Origin: JAHIYU01 sp964476155
GTDB taxonomy: Bacteria; Krumholzibacteriota; Krumholzibacteriia; LZORAL124-64-63
Direction of reading: 5' to 3'
Length of the DNA stretch: 64,000 nt
Assembly: GCA_964476155.1 (NCBI GenBank)
Contig: CAYYYS010000012.1
Coordinates: 1 to 64,000, forward strand
Each line of letters begins with the position of its first letter. Within the stretch, counting starts at the first letter, position 1. A model generated the notes under the pieces. The model was not told where the DNA came from and ran no database searches. It worked only from the letters and a program-made list of their open reading frames with translations. The translations under genes and the position numbers were made by a program. This document shows positions 9,831-17,655 of this stretch, piece by piece.

Positions 9831-10083
9831 TCACCCGTCAGCCAGGCGAGCCGCTTCCACAAACCTGCCCAGCTTCTCGATGTCCAGTGCTCCATTCGTA
9901 CGAACGCCGGAGTCGAGCAGCAGGGCGTCGGCGGTCTCGGCTGCGCGCACAGCTTCGTTGATCGAATCGTCGTCGCGGACATGAACAACCTGCACCAACG
10001 AAACGCCGGGCATCGGCGCCCAGGCGCACGGCCCGGCCGGCTTCCTCGACCGAGGCAATGCAGCAGATCTTGACGCGGGTCAT
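9831..10083 (-). pseudogene. trpF: Phosphoribosylanthranilate isomerase remnant
   Basis: Intact TrpF isomerises phosphoribosylanthranilate in tryptophan synthesis. Three pieces of the barrel remain. The N-terminus MTRVKICCIASVEEAGRAVR is in one frame. In the next frame come PGVSLVQVVHV and ADALLLDS from mid-barrel, joined directly to GVRTNGALDIEKLGRFVEA from the C-terminal phosphate-binding end. A normal protein is about 200-220 residues; here about 80 codons survive. Two internal segments are therefore missing, and the first loss also shifts the frame. The ribosome-binding region and first codons look normal. Not functional as written. Confidence 0.75.
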
Positions 10084-10149
10084 GTTCATACTCCGAGTTG
10101 TGTGAGCAGGCCCGTCCCGTCCCACTCACCCCGGCGCTCGACGCTCCGA

Positions 10150-10695
10150 TCAGGCCTCGGCCTCAGCCGGATAAAGCGCGTCGTTCTTGAACGGTATGAG
10201 CGCCATGATCACGCCGTGCTCATAAAGTCCCCGGCGATCGATCACGTTTCCGGTCAACAAACCGATGGCGCCGTCCTTCTGCTTGGAGTTCTCGCGGCCG
10301 AACGCGATGTCGTCGGCCGCGCCCAGTTCCAGGCCGCCGCGCACGAGGTTGGCCACGTCGTCGGGTAGGAAGAACGAAGCGGTCTTGCCTTGGCCAAAGC
10401 CGCGTGTCGACAAGGCGACGATCCACGCGAAGGCCTCCATCCCGGCCGGCGAGTCCTCGATACCGCCCTCGATGCCGACCCAGTAGTCGGCGTCCGGCAG
10501 AGCCGCCTTCGCGGCCCGCGCCCGGTTGACGGCGCCCTTACGCGTCTCATCGCTGGTATCCGGCTGATCGGAAACGCCCGACTCGACACTCACCGGTCGA
10601 ATCTCAACATCCCGCTCGGGAAACATGCACCGAAAGGCCTGTTCGACAGCCAGGGCCTTGATGGGGTTATGCGACGCCACCGCCACGCGTGTCAT
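10150..10695 (-). CDS. yjjX: Inosine/xanthosine triphosphatase (YjjX/DUF84)
   Basis: Hydrolyses non-canonical purine triphosphates such as ITP and XTP, cleaning the nucleotide pool. The 181-residue protein has VAVASHNPIKALAVEQAF at the N-terminus, DETRKGAVNRARAA, ADYWVGIEGGIED and the signature GRENSKQKDGAIGLLT. All are characteristic of the YjjX family and distinct from RdgB. The ATG at 10693-10695 overlaps the stop of the upstream broken gene as ATGA, suggesting former translational coupling. AAAGAGAG provides a ribosome-binding site. It appears intact although both neighbours are damaged. Confidence 0.92.
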   Translation of the reverse strand: MTRVAVASHNPIKALAVEQAFRCMFPERDVEIRPVSVESGVSDQPDTSDETRKGAVNRARAAKAALPDADYWVGIEGGIEDSPAGMEAFAWIVALSTRGFGQGKTASFFLPDDVANLVRGGLELGAADDIAFGRENSKQKDGAIGLLTGNVIDRRGLYEHGVIMALIPFKNDALYPAEAEA

Positions 10696-11110
10696 AGGTC
10701 TCTCTTTCGGTTCGTATCCAGGATCCGCGCAAGAGCAATGAAAACCGCGTCGCGAACCTCTTCGATACGCAACGCCTCCCGATATCCGAGAATCACCCGA
10801 TCCCGATCCGCAAGGCGCGCCGGCTCCACCTGAAGCGCGTAGGCATTCACGTGGCGATCCGATAGTCGACCACGCCGACACCGTGATCGGGCAGCGGTGC
10901 AAGATTCCCCGGACCGGATTGCGCATCGTGTACGAAATGCCCGCAACAACACTGGAGCGTGAAGCAGCACGGACGGTCGTTGAAACGAGCGCCGAGGTCA
11001 CGGATAGGCGCGTCGATCAGCGACGGTTCGAGCTCCGAGAGCTCATGGATGCGCGCCTCGGTAAACCGGGGATCGTCGACCAGGGGCTTGGCCGGTGCGA
11101 AGGTCTCCAT
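10692..11110 (-). pseudogene. Conserved hypothetical gene with internal deletion
   Basis: The N-terminal part (METFAPAKPLVDDPRFTEAR, then DRPCCFTLQCCCGHFVHDAQ and GVVDYRIA) stops by frameshift near 10847. The C-terminal part continues in the next frame (VNAYALQVEPARLADRDRVI, then YREALRIEEVRDAVFIALARI). My memory of intact relatives is that these blocks are separated by a few dozen residues, so a segment that is not a multiple of three appears lost around 10846-10860. The CCFTLQCCCGHF block is the most distinctive part. The reading frame ends inside the yjjX start codon. Function unknown; an intact product is unlikely. Confidence 0.65.
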
Positions 11111-11205
11111 GTGGTCCACTCTACACAATCAGCGTCTATCACGGCAAGGGCGGCTTGGGTCAGGATCACCATGGCGGCGATGGTCATCAGGGATAGTGTC
11201 TTCAT
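11111..11205 (-). pseudogene. Orphan signal-peptide start of a lost exported protein
   Basis: MKTLSLMTIAAMVILTQAAL followed by an alanine is a clean Sec signal peptide. It starts at 11205 with GGATTATC just upstream. After about 30 codons the frame runs out of phase into the start of the next (broken) gene, where the composition no longer resembles protein. I interpret it as the 5' end of an exported-protein gene whose body has been deleted. A very small secreted peptide is an alternative but less likely. Confidence 0.45.
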
Positions 11206-11300
11206 CTGATAATCCTATTCTTCGACAGGACCGTGATCTGATCGGCTTAATCGCATTGTGATCATATCGCGAACAGAATCCACATCCAGCCGAGCTTCAA

Positions 11301-11328
11301 GGGCCCGCCGGATGACTCCGGCGGGCCC
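11301..11328 (-). terminator. Hairpin downstream of the Cys-rich gene pair
   Basis: An 11-bp perfect stem GGGCCCGCCGG / CCGGCGGGCCC with a 6-base loop. It lies 49 bases past the stop of the 141-residue Cys-rich gene. On the minus strand only a short TTGAAG follows, so it is a weak intrinsic terminator or an mRNA 3' stabiliser. Confidence 0.6.
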
Positions 11329-11376
11329 CGCGTTGAGATGATTCATGGCGAATCACCCGCTCATGACGATGGACCG

Positions 11377-11802
11377 TCAGGAGCCTTTCTTGCCGCAGCC
11401 GCTGTGGGCCTTTCCGTGGGACGAACAGCCCGCGGACTTCTTGGCGTGGGCGGAACAGCCCTTGCCGCCATCGGCCTTGACGCTGCATCCATCGGCCTTG
11501 TCGCCATGGGCACAGCAGCACTTGCCGTCCTCGGCATGCGGACAGTTCGCCATGTCTTCCTTGCTGCACGGCTTGCCCTTCTCGGCCTTGGCGCAGCAGC
11601 ATTTGCAGGTCTTGCCGTCGGTGGACTTGCATATCTCCGCGCAGGTCTTTCCCTCGGCGTCACAACACTTGACGGCCGCGGCCTTACACGCCTCGGACTT
11701 GGCCTTGGCACGGCAGTCGTCCCCGGCCAGGGCCGAGAATCCGGTCATCAGGATCACGGCCGCCATGAATACGGCCATCAGGTTTCGCTTGGTCGTCGGC
11801 AT
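11377..11802 (-). CDS. Exported cysteine-rich protein, 141 residues
   Basis: After a signal peptide (residues 1-26, ending FSALAG) the mature part of about 115 residues contains 19 cysteines, several histidines and many lysines. Cysteine clusters include VKCCDAEGKTC, CKCCCAKAEKGKPC and KCCCAHGDKADGC. This resembles metallothionein-like or metal-storage proteins, but I cannot place it in a known family. It follows a second Cys-rich exported protein by 49 bases, so the two are probably one transcript. Periplasmic or secreted binding of a soft metal (Cu, Zn, Hg) is inference from cysteine density. Confidence 0.7.
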   Translation of the reverse strand: MPTTKRNLMAVFMAAVILMTGFSALAGDDCRAKAKSEACKAAAVKCCDAEGKTCAEICKSTDGKTCKCCCAKAEKGKPCSKEDMANCPHAEDGKCCCAHGDKADGCSVKADGGKGCSAHAKKSAGCSSHGKAHSGCGKKGS

Positions 11803-11851
11803 TGCCGACTCCTCTCGGTAATGGGTTGGTATTACACGATGAATCGAGGAG

Positions 11852-12280
11852 TCAGGCCGACTGCGGAGGGGGCACCGGCGGCTTGAAGAGATTGACGGGA
11901 GCCGCCTGGTCGGGCGGCGGAATCAGCGGGTCGGCAAGTGCGAAGTCGAAGTCGAAACAGCCGGGGTTGACGAAGACGAGATGGTCACCCGCCGTGAGAC
12001 ACCGGCTGCAGGTGCGCGGAGAAGGGCAATCCCGTGATGGGCGCTCGCCGCAACCACCGGTCGATGTGCCACAGCAAACGTCCGGTGGCGTTGTCGCGCA
12101 GCTCGTGGCACAGGACTGCTCGCAGGCGTGAGGGGCGTGGCGCGCCTCGGCGGTCTGCCGACAGGCGTCGATGATGATGTCCGGAACGGCGTCGGGCATC
12201 TCGAGCAGGGGGATACACACGGCCCAGACGGCCAAGGTCAGCTGGAAAATGCGTTTGGTGGTTTTCGTGATCCGTGTCAC
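11852..12280 (-). CDS. Cysteine-rich exported or membrane-anchored protein, 142 residues
   Basis: Starts MTRITKTTKRIFQLTLAVWA, a basic stretch then a hydrophobic segment acting as signal or anchor. About 60 central residues follow with many cysteines, including CEQSCATSC, DVCCGTSTGGC and DCPSPRTCSRC. The tail is proline-rich (PLIPPPDQAAP, KPPVPPPQSA). It is upstream of, and probably co-transcribed with, the 141-residue Cys-rich gene. A TATAAT-like box lies on the minus strand at 12325-12330 without a clear -35. No family recognised; a joint role in metal handling is inference. Confidence 0.6.
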   Translation of the reverse strand: MTRITKTTKRIFQLTLAVWAVCIPLLEMPDAVPDIIIDACRQTAEARHAPHACEQSCATSCATTPPDVCCGTSTGGCGERPSRDCPSPRTCSRCLTAGDHLVFVNPGCFDFDFALADPLIPPPDQAAPVNLFKPPVPPPQSA

Positions 12281-12349
12281 GCGATTCCCTGCGTTATATG
12301 AAGTCGCTCCCGGGTTGAGACATAATTATAGCACACCACAGGTATATAG

Positions 12350-12634
12350 GTTCCCGAGAATCCAGGGCTCAGATCGACACCTTCAACGCCGATTGAAACG
12401 CAATTGAACCAGGCCCAGGACCAAGCGTGCAACATCATGACGTTGATCGGTCGGAAAAATCAACAGATCTCGGACAATGTTCAGGGCAATCTCGGACTGG
12501 TTGCCATGCCCCTGATCGATCAGCTGCGGACGACCGCCACGGATGTCCAGATGGAAATCCTCGATGTCCTGGAGAACCGGATCAAACATGTGACCCGCAA
12601 ACTGGGCCTCACGACCGGGTCCGGCCTGCTCTGA
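12350..12634 (+). pseudogene. Fragment of a PAS/LuxR-type regulator linker
   Basis: The open frame contains LIGRKNQQISDNVQGNLGLV, then MPLIDQLRTTATDVQMEILD and ENRIKHVTRKLGL. It matches the helical linker usually found between a PAS sensor domain and a LuxR-type helix-turn-helix in certain bacterial regulators (pattern IxxNVxxNlxxxvmPlL). Both the sensor part before it and the DNA-binding part after it are absent. There is no convincing start codon or ribosome-binding site. It lies at the edge of a strip of decayed genes, so a truncated remnant is the best reading. A weak opposing frame on the minus strand looks like its shadow. Confidence 0.45.
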
Positions 12635-12718
12635 ATGAGCCGACTCTGATAACCTGGACACGTTACTCGACAGTCTTATTTGACGCGTATATTACACCGT
12701 GTGAATCTCGGCCGCGAT

Positions 12719-13129
12719 CTACTCCACAACATATTCGTGCGAAATCTCCGCCGTCTTTTCCAGCATCCGCCCCACCGAACAAAACGTCTCCGCCGACAGC
12801 TTGATCGCCCGCGCCAGCTTCTTCTCCGGCACTTCGCCGGTCACCAGGTACTTCAGTCGAATGGCCGTGAATACCTTGGGGTGATTTTCCGCCCGCTCGA
12901 ACTCGATCTCCACCCGCAAGGACTCGGCCGGACAGCGCATCTTCTCCAGGATCGCCACCACGTCCACGCAGGAACACGCCGCCAGGGAATGCAGCACGGC
13001 TTCTATCGGAGTCGGCGCGGTGCCCTCTCCTCCCTGTTTGACGGGAATGTCGAATTTCGATTCCAGCCCCGTGGGCGTGATCCCGGTAAACCTGCGATTC
13101 CCATCCCAGGTCACCATATGTTTGCTCAT
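12719..13129 (-). CDS. OsmC/Ohr family protein
   Basis: A 136-residue cytoplasmic protein of the OsmC fold, which reduces organic hydroperoxides through two cysteines. Both are present in family context: LAACSCVDVVAILEK in the central helix and SAETFCSVGRMLEKTAEI near the C-terminus. The N-terminal beta region contains GNRRFTGITPTG. I chose the ATG at 13129 because AAGGAGA precedes it at good spacing; ten extra upstream residues would overlap the previous gene's end. It follows the YihY gene by ten bases, so they are probably one unit. Confidence 0.9.
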   Translation of the reverse strand: MSKHMVTWDGNRRFTGITPTGLESKFDIPVKQGGEGTAPTPIEAVLHSLAACSCVDVVAILEKMRCPAESLRVEIEFERAENHPKVFTAIRLKYLVTGEVPEKKLARAIKLSAETFCSVGRMLEKTAEISHEYVVE

Positions 13130-13139
13130 CGATGTCTCC

Positions 13140-14027
13140 TTATTTGTGCACGCGATCACGGATGCGACCCCGCACGCGGGGCAGGTCCTCGTAATGATCC
13201 ATCCGCCGCATCAGCGCGTTGATCTCGGCGCCCAGCAGGAAGATGAACCCCGACAGCCACAGCCAGACCATCATGATGATGACCGCGGCGATCGATCCGT
13301 AGGTCACGTTGTAGGCGCTGAAGTTGCGCAAGAAGAGGCGGAACAGGGACGAGACGACGAACCAGCCGACCGTGGCGAAGACCGTTCCCGGCAGGATCCA
13401 CACGTAGCGCTGTTTCGCTTCGGAGGCGAAGTGGTAGAGGATCGACACGGCGCCCAGGTTCAGCAGCAGGACCAGGGGCAGGCGCAGGGTCGTCCAGAAA
13501 TTGTGGCTGTCGCCGGCAAGGCCGAGGAACTGGAAAAACTTGTGGGACAGACCCGGGCCGAGCAGCACCAGCAGGGTCGACAGGATAACGAAGCAGCTCA
13601 GCACCAGGGTCAACAGGATGGAGATCAGTTTCTGATAGGCGATGTTGCGCTTGGGATGAATATTGTAGACGCGGTTGATCGTTGTGATCAGCACGCCCAC
13701 CCCCATCGACCCCGACCACAGCGCGGCCAGCAGACCGAACCCGAGAATGCTGCCCTCACGCTCGCTCAACACGGTGCGAACGGTACCCGAGACCAGGTCG
13801 AAGGCGGGCGGCGGCAGGGCTTCCTGCAGGCTGTTCAAGACCTGGTCGGGCTCGAGAATGGGCAGAAAGCTGATCAGGCTCAGGATGAACAGCAGGAACG
13901 GGAAGATGGCGAGCATCACGAAGTACGCGATCTGCGCGGCCATGCCCATGCAGTCGTCGTAGCCGATCTCGCGTTGGAGGCGGCGCAGGAACAGGCCCGC
14001 CCTGGTTAGTCTTCTCTGGTAGTCCAT
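13140..14027 (-). CDS. YihY/BrkB family inner-membrane protein
   Basis: A 295-residue protein with about six membrane helices. It has the family features AYFVMLAIFPFLLFILSLIS in the first hydrophobic region, LWSGSMGVGVLITTINRVYN in the middle and VTYGSIAAVIIMMVWLWLSG near the end, followed by LLGAEINAL. Members were once annotated as ribonuclease BN, incorrectly; the transport or structural role is unsettled. Its start lies four bases from the edge of a 153-bp near-palindrome separating it from the divergent S9 peptidase gene. Confidence 0.92.
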   Translation of the reverse strand: MDYQRRLTRAGLFLRRLQREIGYDDCMGMAAQIAYFVMLAIFPFLLFILSLISFLPILEPDQVLNSLQEALPPPAFDLVSGTVRTVLSEREGSILGFGLLAALWSGSMGVGVLITTINRVYNIHPKRNIAYQKLISILLTLVLSCFVILSTLLVLLGPGLSHKFFQFLGLAGDSHNFWTTLRLPLVLLLNLGAVSILYHFASEAKQRYVWILPGTVFATVGWFVVSSLFRLFLRNFSAYNVTYGSIAAVIIMMVWLWLSGFIFLLGAEINALMRRMDHYEDLPRVRGRIRDRVHK

Positions 14028-14030
14028 GGT

Positions 14031-14183
14031 GGAATAGAATGAGGGGTTGTTGGGGAAAAATCAATGGTGGGCCGAGGTGAGGTGTGGGGGGCGCTCGCCG
14101 AGACGGTCGCTACGCCTCGGCAAGCGCCCCTCACACCACACCTCTCCGCATCGATAATTCCCAACAATCCCGTATTCTATTCC
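14031..14183. repeat. 153-bp near-palindrome between divergent genes
   Basis: The outer arms GGAATAGAAT (14031-14040) and ATTCTATTCC (14174-14183) are exact complements. Inside them GGGxTTGTTGGG pairs with CCCAACAAxCCC. The inner arms 14074-14102 and 14116-14144 match at 26 of 29 positions around a 13-base centre. The arms can form one long hairpin or cruciform. It fills most of the space between the YihY and S9 peptidase genes. It could be a mobile-element relic, an inverted duplication of the promoter region, or a regulator site. Confidence 0.85.
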
Positions 14184-14263
14184 GTATGGGTGGAGCTTGC
14201 CCAAGATCCACTTGCGTGGCAGAATGGCGCGACTGTTCCCTACGACCCTACCTGGAGGCTTTC

Positions 14264-16801
14264 ATGAGGATCGCTGCTGTCGTCCTTTTGGTTATTTTGT
14301 TGTTCAGCGTCGCTTCGCTCGCTGAGGAGGTGGAGGAGGAGGAGGAAAAGCCGACACTGTCCATCGATACTTGGCTGTACAAGGCTCCCGTGAAGCTTGA
14401 CTTGCCGGCCTTCCACGACGAGAAGCCGGGCGAGTTCACGGTAGACGATTTACTCGAAGCGCCGACGCCCGGCGCGGCCTCCCTGCGGCCCGCGGCCAAG
14501 ACGAAGGGCTGGTCCAGGGACGACGGCACCATCGCGCTCGACTACCAGGGCGTGGTGGAAACCTGGCTGGCCACCTACGTGACGGCCGATCGCTTTCTCG
14601 CAGTGCAACTGCAGCTACCGTTGGCCTGCAAAGCCACAGCCTGGTTGGATGGCGAAGCCGTATCCCTGTCGGGCGACGAACCCGCGGGCGAGCTCTCGCT
14701 CCAGAGCGGCACGAGCCTATTGCTGGTGCGCGTGATCCTGGGCGACGACGTGGCGGCCAAGGCGAAGCTGCAAGCCGACCTGAAGGGCGAGTTGGTCTTC
14801 GAGGACGAGGCCTTGCTCGAAGCCGTCACCTTCGACACCGACCCCACCCGCCCGGTCGACATCAACGACATCCTCGACGCCCCCAGGATCTCTTCGATCG
14901 CCCTGTCGCCCGATGGCGCCCATGTGGCCGTTTCCCTCGGCGCCTACGGACCCGGCGGCGAGCGCGAGACCTGGCTGGAGATTCGCGATACCAAGGACGG
15001 CGACCTGATTCGCTCCTGGCGCGGTGTCGACGGTCCCGGTCGCGTGCAGTGGCTGCCCACGACGCGAGCCGTTTCCTATACTTCCAACGACGACGACAAG
15101 ACCACCGTGTGGGTCTACGACCTGGAGAAGGAAACCGTCACACCCGTCTTGCGCGGTGTCGAGGACTTCTCCCGCTACGCCTGGAATCCCGACGGCGAGT
15201 CGCTCGTCTACGCCTTCAGCGTCGAGGCCGAAGACGACGACCGTCAGGTCAAACGCCTCGAGGCCATCGAAGACCGCTGGCCCTGGTGGCGCGGCCGCAG
15301 CTACCTGGTGGAGGTCGCCTATCCGGGCGGCGAGGCGCGGCGCCTGACCGCCGGCGACGTGAGCGCGTCGGGCTGGGCCTTCAGTCCCACCGGCAGCCAC
15401 CTGCTCTTCTCGCGCACCTGGCCCGATCCGCAGAACCGGCCCTACTCGCGCACCGAATGGTACGAGATGACCCTCGACAACCTGCGCGTGGAAACCGTGC
15501 TGGCCGAACGCTGGATCAGCGATGTGAGCTACGGCCGGGATCGCGACACTTTCGTGCTGATCGGCTCGCCGTCCGCGTTCGACGGACTCGGACGCGACCT
15601 GCCCGAGGGCGTCATCCCCAACGATTACGGCGGACAGCTTTTCCTTTACGACCGCAAGACATCCACCCCCACACCGCTCAGCCGCGACTTCGACCCCACC
15701 GTGCAGGGCGCGGTGTGGCACGACAGCGGCCGTATCGTCACGCGGGTTCTGGACAAGCAGTACCAACGCATCGCCATCTGTTCGACCCGGGGCGATTGGG
15801 AAATCTACGACACGGGTGTCGACGTGGTGGCCAACTGGGAAGTCTCGCGCAGGGCCAAGACCGTGGTCACCGTCGGCACCAGCGCCACCGGTCCGCAGCA
15901 GCTCACGGCCTTCGCGCTGAAAGGTCGCAAGCCGCGCGTGCTGCTCGACCCCGGCGCCGAGCGCTACGAGCCCGTAGCGTTCGGCAAGGTGGAGCCGTTC
16001 GTCGCCACCCTGTCCGACGGCATGGAACTCGACGGCCGCGTCTACTATCCGCTCGACTATGATCCCGCGCGCAAGTACCCGGTGATCGTCTACTACTACG
16101 GCGGCACCTACCCCATCACGCGTGACTTCGGCGGCCGTTATCCCAAGAACATCTGGGCGGGCCACGACTACTTCGTCTACACGCCCAACCCGAGCGGCGC
16201 CCTGGGCTACGGACAGGAGTTCGCGGCACGACACGTGAACGACTGGGGCAAGCTCACCGCGGGTGAAGTGATCGCGGGCACCGAGGCCTTCCTGAAGGCC
16301 TACCCCGCGGCCGACGCCGACGCTGTCGGTTGCATCGGCGCCAGCTACGGCGGTTTCCTCACCATGTACCTGGTCACCCAGACCGACATGTTCTCCGCGG
16401 CGGTCGCCCACGCGGGCATCTCCAACATCAGCAGCTATTGGGCCGAGGGATACTGGGGCTACGGCTACGGCGCGCGGGCGCTGGCCAACTCGTTCCCCTG
16501 GAACGCGCGCGATCTGTACGTGGAGCAAAGTCCGCTCTTCCACGCCGACAAGATCGACACGCCGCTGCTCCTGCTGCACGGTTTCGACGACACCAACGTG
16601 CCCAAGGGCGAGAGCGACGGTCTGTACATCGCCCTGACAATGCTCGGCAAAGAGGTCGAGTACGTGCAGGTCGAGGGACAAGACCATCACATCCTCGAGC
16701 ACGACCGGAGGGTGGAATGGAACGATACGATCCTGGCCTGGTTCGCGCGGGAATTAAAAGCGCGACCCGGCTGGTGGGATGACATGTATCCATCTGAATA
16801 A
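14264..16801 (+). CDS. Exported S9 family peptidase (prolyl oligopeptidase-like)
   Basis: An 845-residue serine peptidase with a signal peptide (MRIAAVVLLVILLFSVASLA), an acidic Glu run, an N-terminal accessory domain, a beta-propeller (about 270-560, with SIALSPDGAHVAV and WNPDGESLVY blades) and a C-terminal alpha/beta hydrolase. Catalytic elements are the Ser in GASYGGF (about 694), the Asp in LLHGFDDTN (about 774) and the His in EGQDHHILEH (about 805). These fit dipeptidyl/acylaminoacyl peptidases that act on oligopeptides. GGAGG precedes the ATG; a longer frame from 14084 runs through the palindrome and is unlikely. Probably periplasmic peptide degradation, complementing the secreted proteases nearby. 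Confidence 0.93.
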   Translation: MRIAAVVLLVILLFSVASLAEEVEEEEEKPTLSIDTWLYKAPVKLDLPAFHDEKPGEFTVDDLLEAPTPGAASLRPAAKTKGWSRDDGTIALDYQGVVETWLATYVTADRFLAVQLQLPLACKATAWLDGEAVSLSGDEPAGELSLQSGTSLLLVRVILGDDVAAKAKLQADLKGELVFEDEALLEAVTFDTDPTRPVDINDILDAPRISSIALSPDGAHVAVSLGAYGPGGERETWLEIRDTKDGDLIRSWRGVDGPGRVQWLPTTRAVSYTSNDDDKTTVWVYDLEKETVTPVLRGVEDFSRYAWNPDGESLVYAFSVEAEDDDRQVKRLEAIEDRWPWWRGRSYLVEVAYPGGEARRLTAGDVSASGWAFSPTGSHLLFSRTWPDPQNRPYSRTEWYEMTLDNLRVETVLAERWISDVSYGRDRDTFVLIGSPSAFDGLGRDLPEGVIPNDYGGQLFLYDRKTSTPTPLSRDFDPTVQGAVWHDSGRIVTRVLDKQYQRIAICSTRGDWEIYDTGVDVVANWEVSRRAKTVVTVGTSATGPQQLTAFALKGRKPRVLLDPGAERYEPVAFGKVEPFVATLSDGMELDGRVYYPLDYDPARKYPVIVYYYGGTYPITRDFGGRYPKNIWAGHDYFVYTPNPSGALGYGQEFAARHVNDWGKLTAGEVIAGTEAFLKAYPAADADAVGCIGASYGGFLTMYLVTQTDMFSAAVAHAGISNISSYWAEGYWGYGYGARALANSFPWNARDLYVEQSPLFHADKIDTPLLLLHGFDDTNVPKGESDGLYIALTMLGKEVEYVQVEGQDHHILEHDRRVEWNDTILAWFARELKARPGWWDDMYPSE

Positions 16802-16860
16802 TACCCTGTTACGCGATCAGGGCGGGCTTATGTCCGCCCCGGTTCTTCAATCTTGTCGCT

Positions 16861-16889
16861 TTGTGTTATGGTTAGATTTGTGTTATAAT
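16861..16889 (+). promoter_or_regulatory. Sigma-70-type promoter
   Basis: TTGTGT and TATAAT are separated by 17 bases. It lies 49 bases upstream of the 238-residue secreted-protein gene in an AT-rich pocket. Confidence 0.65.
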
Positions 16890-16938
16890 TATACGCAGAG
16901 GTTGACGCTAACCGCAGACGGAGCTTAGTTATCTGCCT

Positions 16939-17655
16939 ATGAAGCTGAACCGGTTATTGACCATTCTGCTCATGATGATCCTCGTCACCACCGCCCATGG
17001 CGGTATACATAGGGGATCATCCGCTTCCATGCGCCTGGACGCCGAGCCGCCCCAGATCGGGATCGTCACCGCGCCCGAGGGCGAAACCTTCATCGCCGGC
17101 GACACGCTGCACTTCGCCTGGTGGGCGAGCGACAGCTACCCCGCGCTCCACGATTCGAACCGGGTAGCCGCCGTGCTGGTGCGCGAAGCGCTTCAGGATT
17201 CCACTACCTACACCGTCACCCTCGACCACACGTGGGACTGGATCGCCCCGGAGGTGAGTTCCGCCAATTGCGTTTTTGAAGTGACCGTGCGCGACGAGTT
17301 CGGCAACACCGCCACCACACGCAGCGACGTCTTCCGCCTCCTGCGCTCCGACACCGCGGCTCCCGATACACCCGCGACGATACGTTTGGCCGCACCCGCA
17401 CCCAACCCATTCAATCCGCAGACGACTATCACCTTCGCGCTGCCCGAATCGGGACCGGTCGACCTGTCGGTCTACGATCTGCACGGTCGGCTGGTGCGCC
17501 GTCTGCATCAGGGCGCGCTGCCCGCCGGCTCCCACACCCGCACCTGGAACGGCCGCGACGACGACGGACGCCGCGTCGCCGGTGGTCCGTACATGGTTCG
17601 CCTATTGGCCGGCGGCGGCTTCAACGAGGCCCGAAAAGTGGTGTTGTTACCATGA
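16939..17655 (+). CDS. Small secreted protein with C-terminal sorting domain
   Basis: A 238-residue protein with a signal peptide (MKLNRLLTILLMMILVTTAHG), a short Ig-like region with IVTAPEGETFIAGDTLHFAW of the kind found in cell-surface beta-sandwiches, and the sorting domain PNPFNPQTTITFALPESGPV ending ARKVVLLP. No enzyme motif. The stop overlaps the next start as ATGA, so it is translationally coupled to the 499-residue putative glycosidase, which lacks a sorting domain of its own. It may anchor or accompany that protein; this is inference from position. Confidence 0.85.
   Translation: MKLNRLLTILLMMILVTTAHGGIHRGSSASMRLDAEPPQIGIVTAPEGETFIAGDTLHFAWWASDSYPALHDSNRVAAVLVREALQDSTTYTVTLDHTWDWIAPEVSSANCVFEVTVRDEFGNTATTRSDVFRLLRSDTAAPDTPATIRLAAPAPNPFNPQTTITFALPESGPVDLSVYDLHGRLVRRLHQGALPAGSHTRTWNGRDDDGRRVAGGPYMVRLLAGGGFNEARKVVLLP

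Noticed and set aside
9623..9961. 112-codon plus-strand frame over the trpF remnant
   Set aside because: No ribosome-binding site, no domain, and it overlaps recognisable TrpF fragments on the other strand.
14717..16702. 661-codon open frame opposite the S9 peptidase
   Set aside because: It mirrors the codon pattern of a well-supported peptidase, is rich in Val, Gly, Arg and His without domains, and has no signals. It is a shadow in GC-rich DNA. The same holds for the long frames at 901-1947, 6915-9464, 23129-25591, 36591-38567 and 40866-42530.
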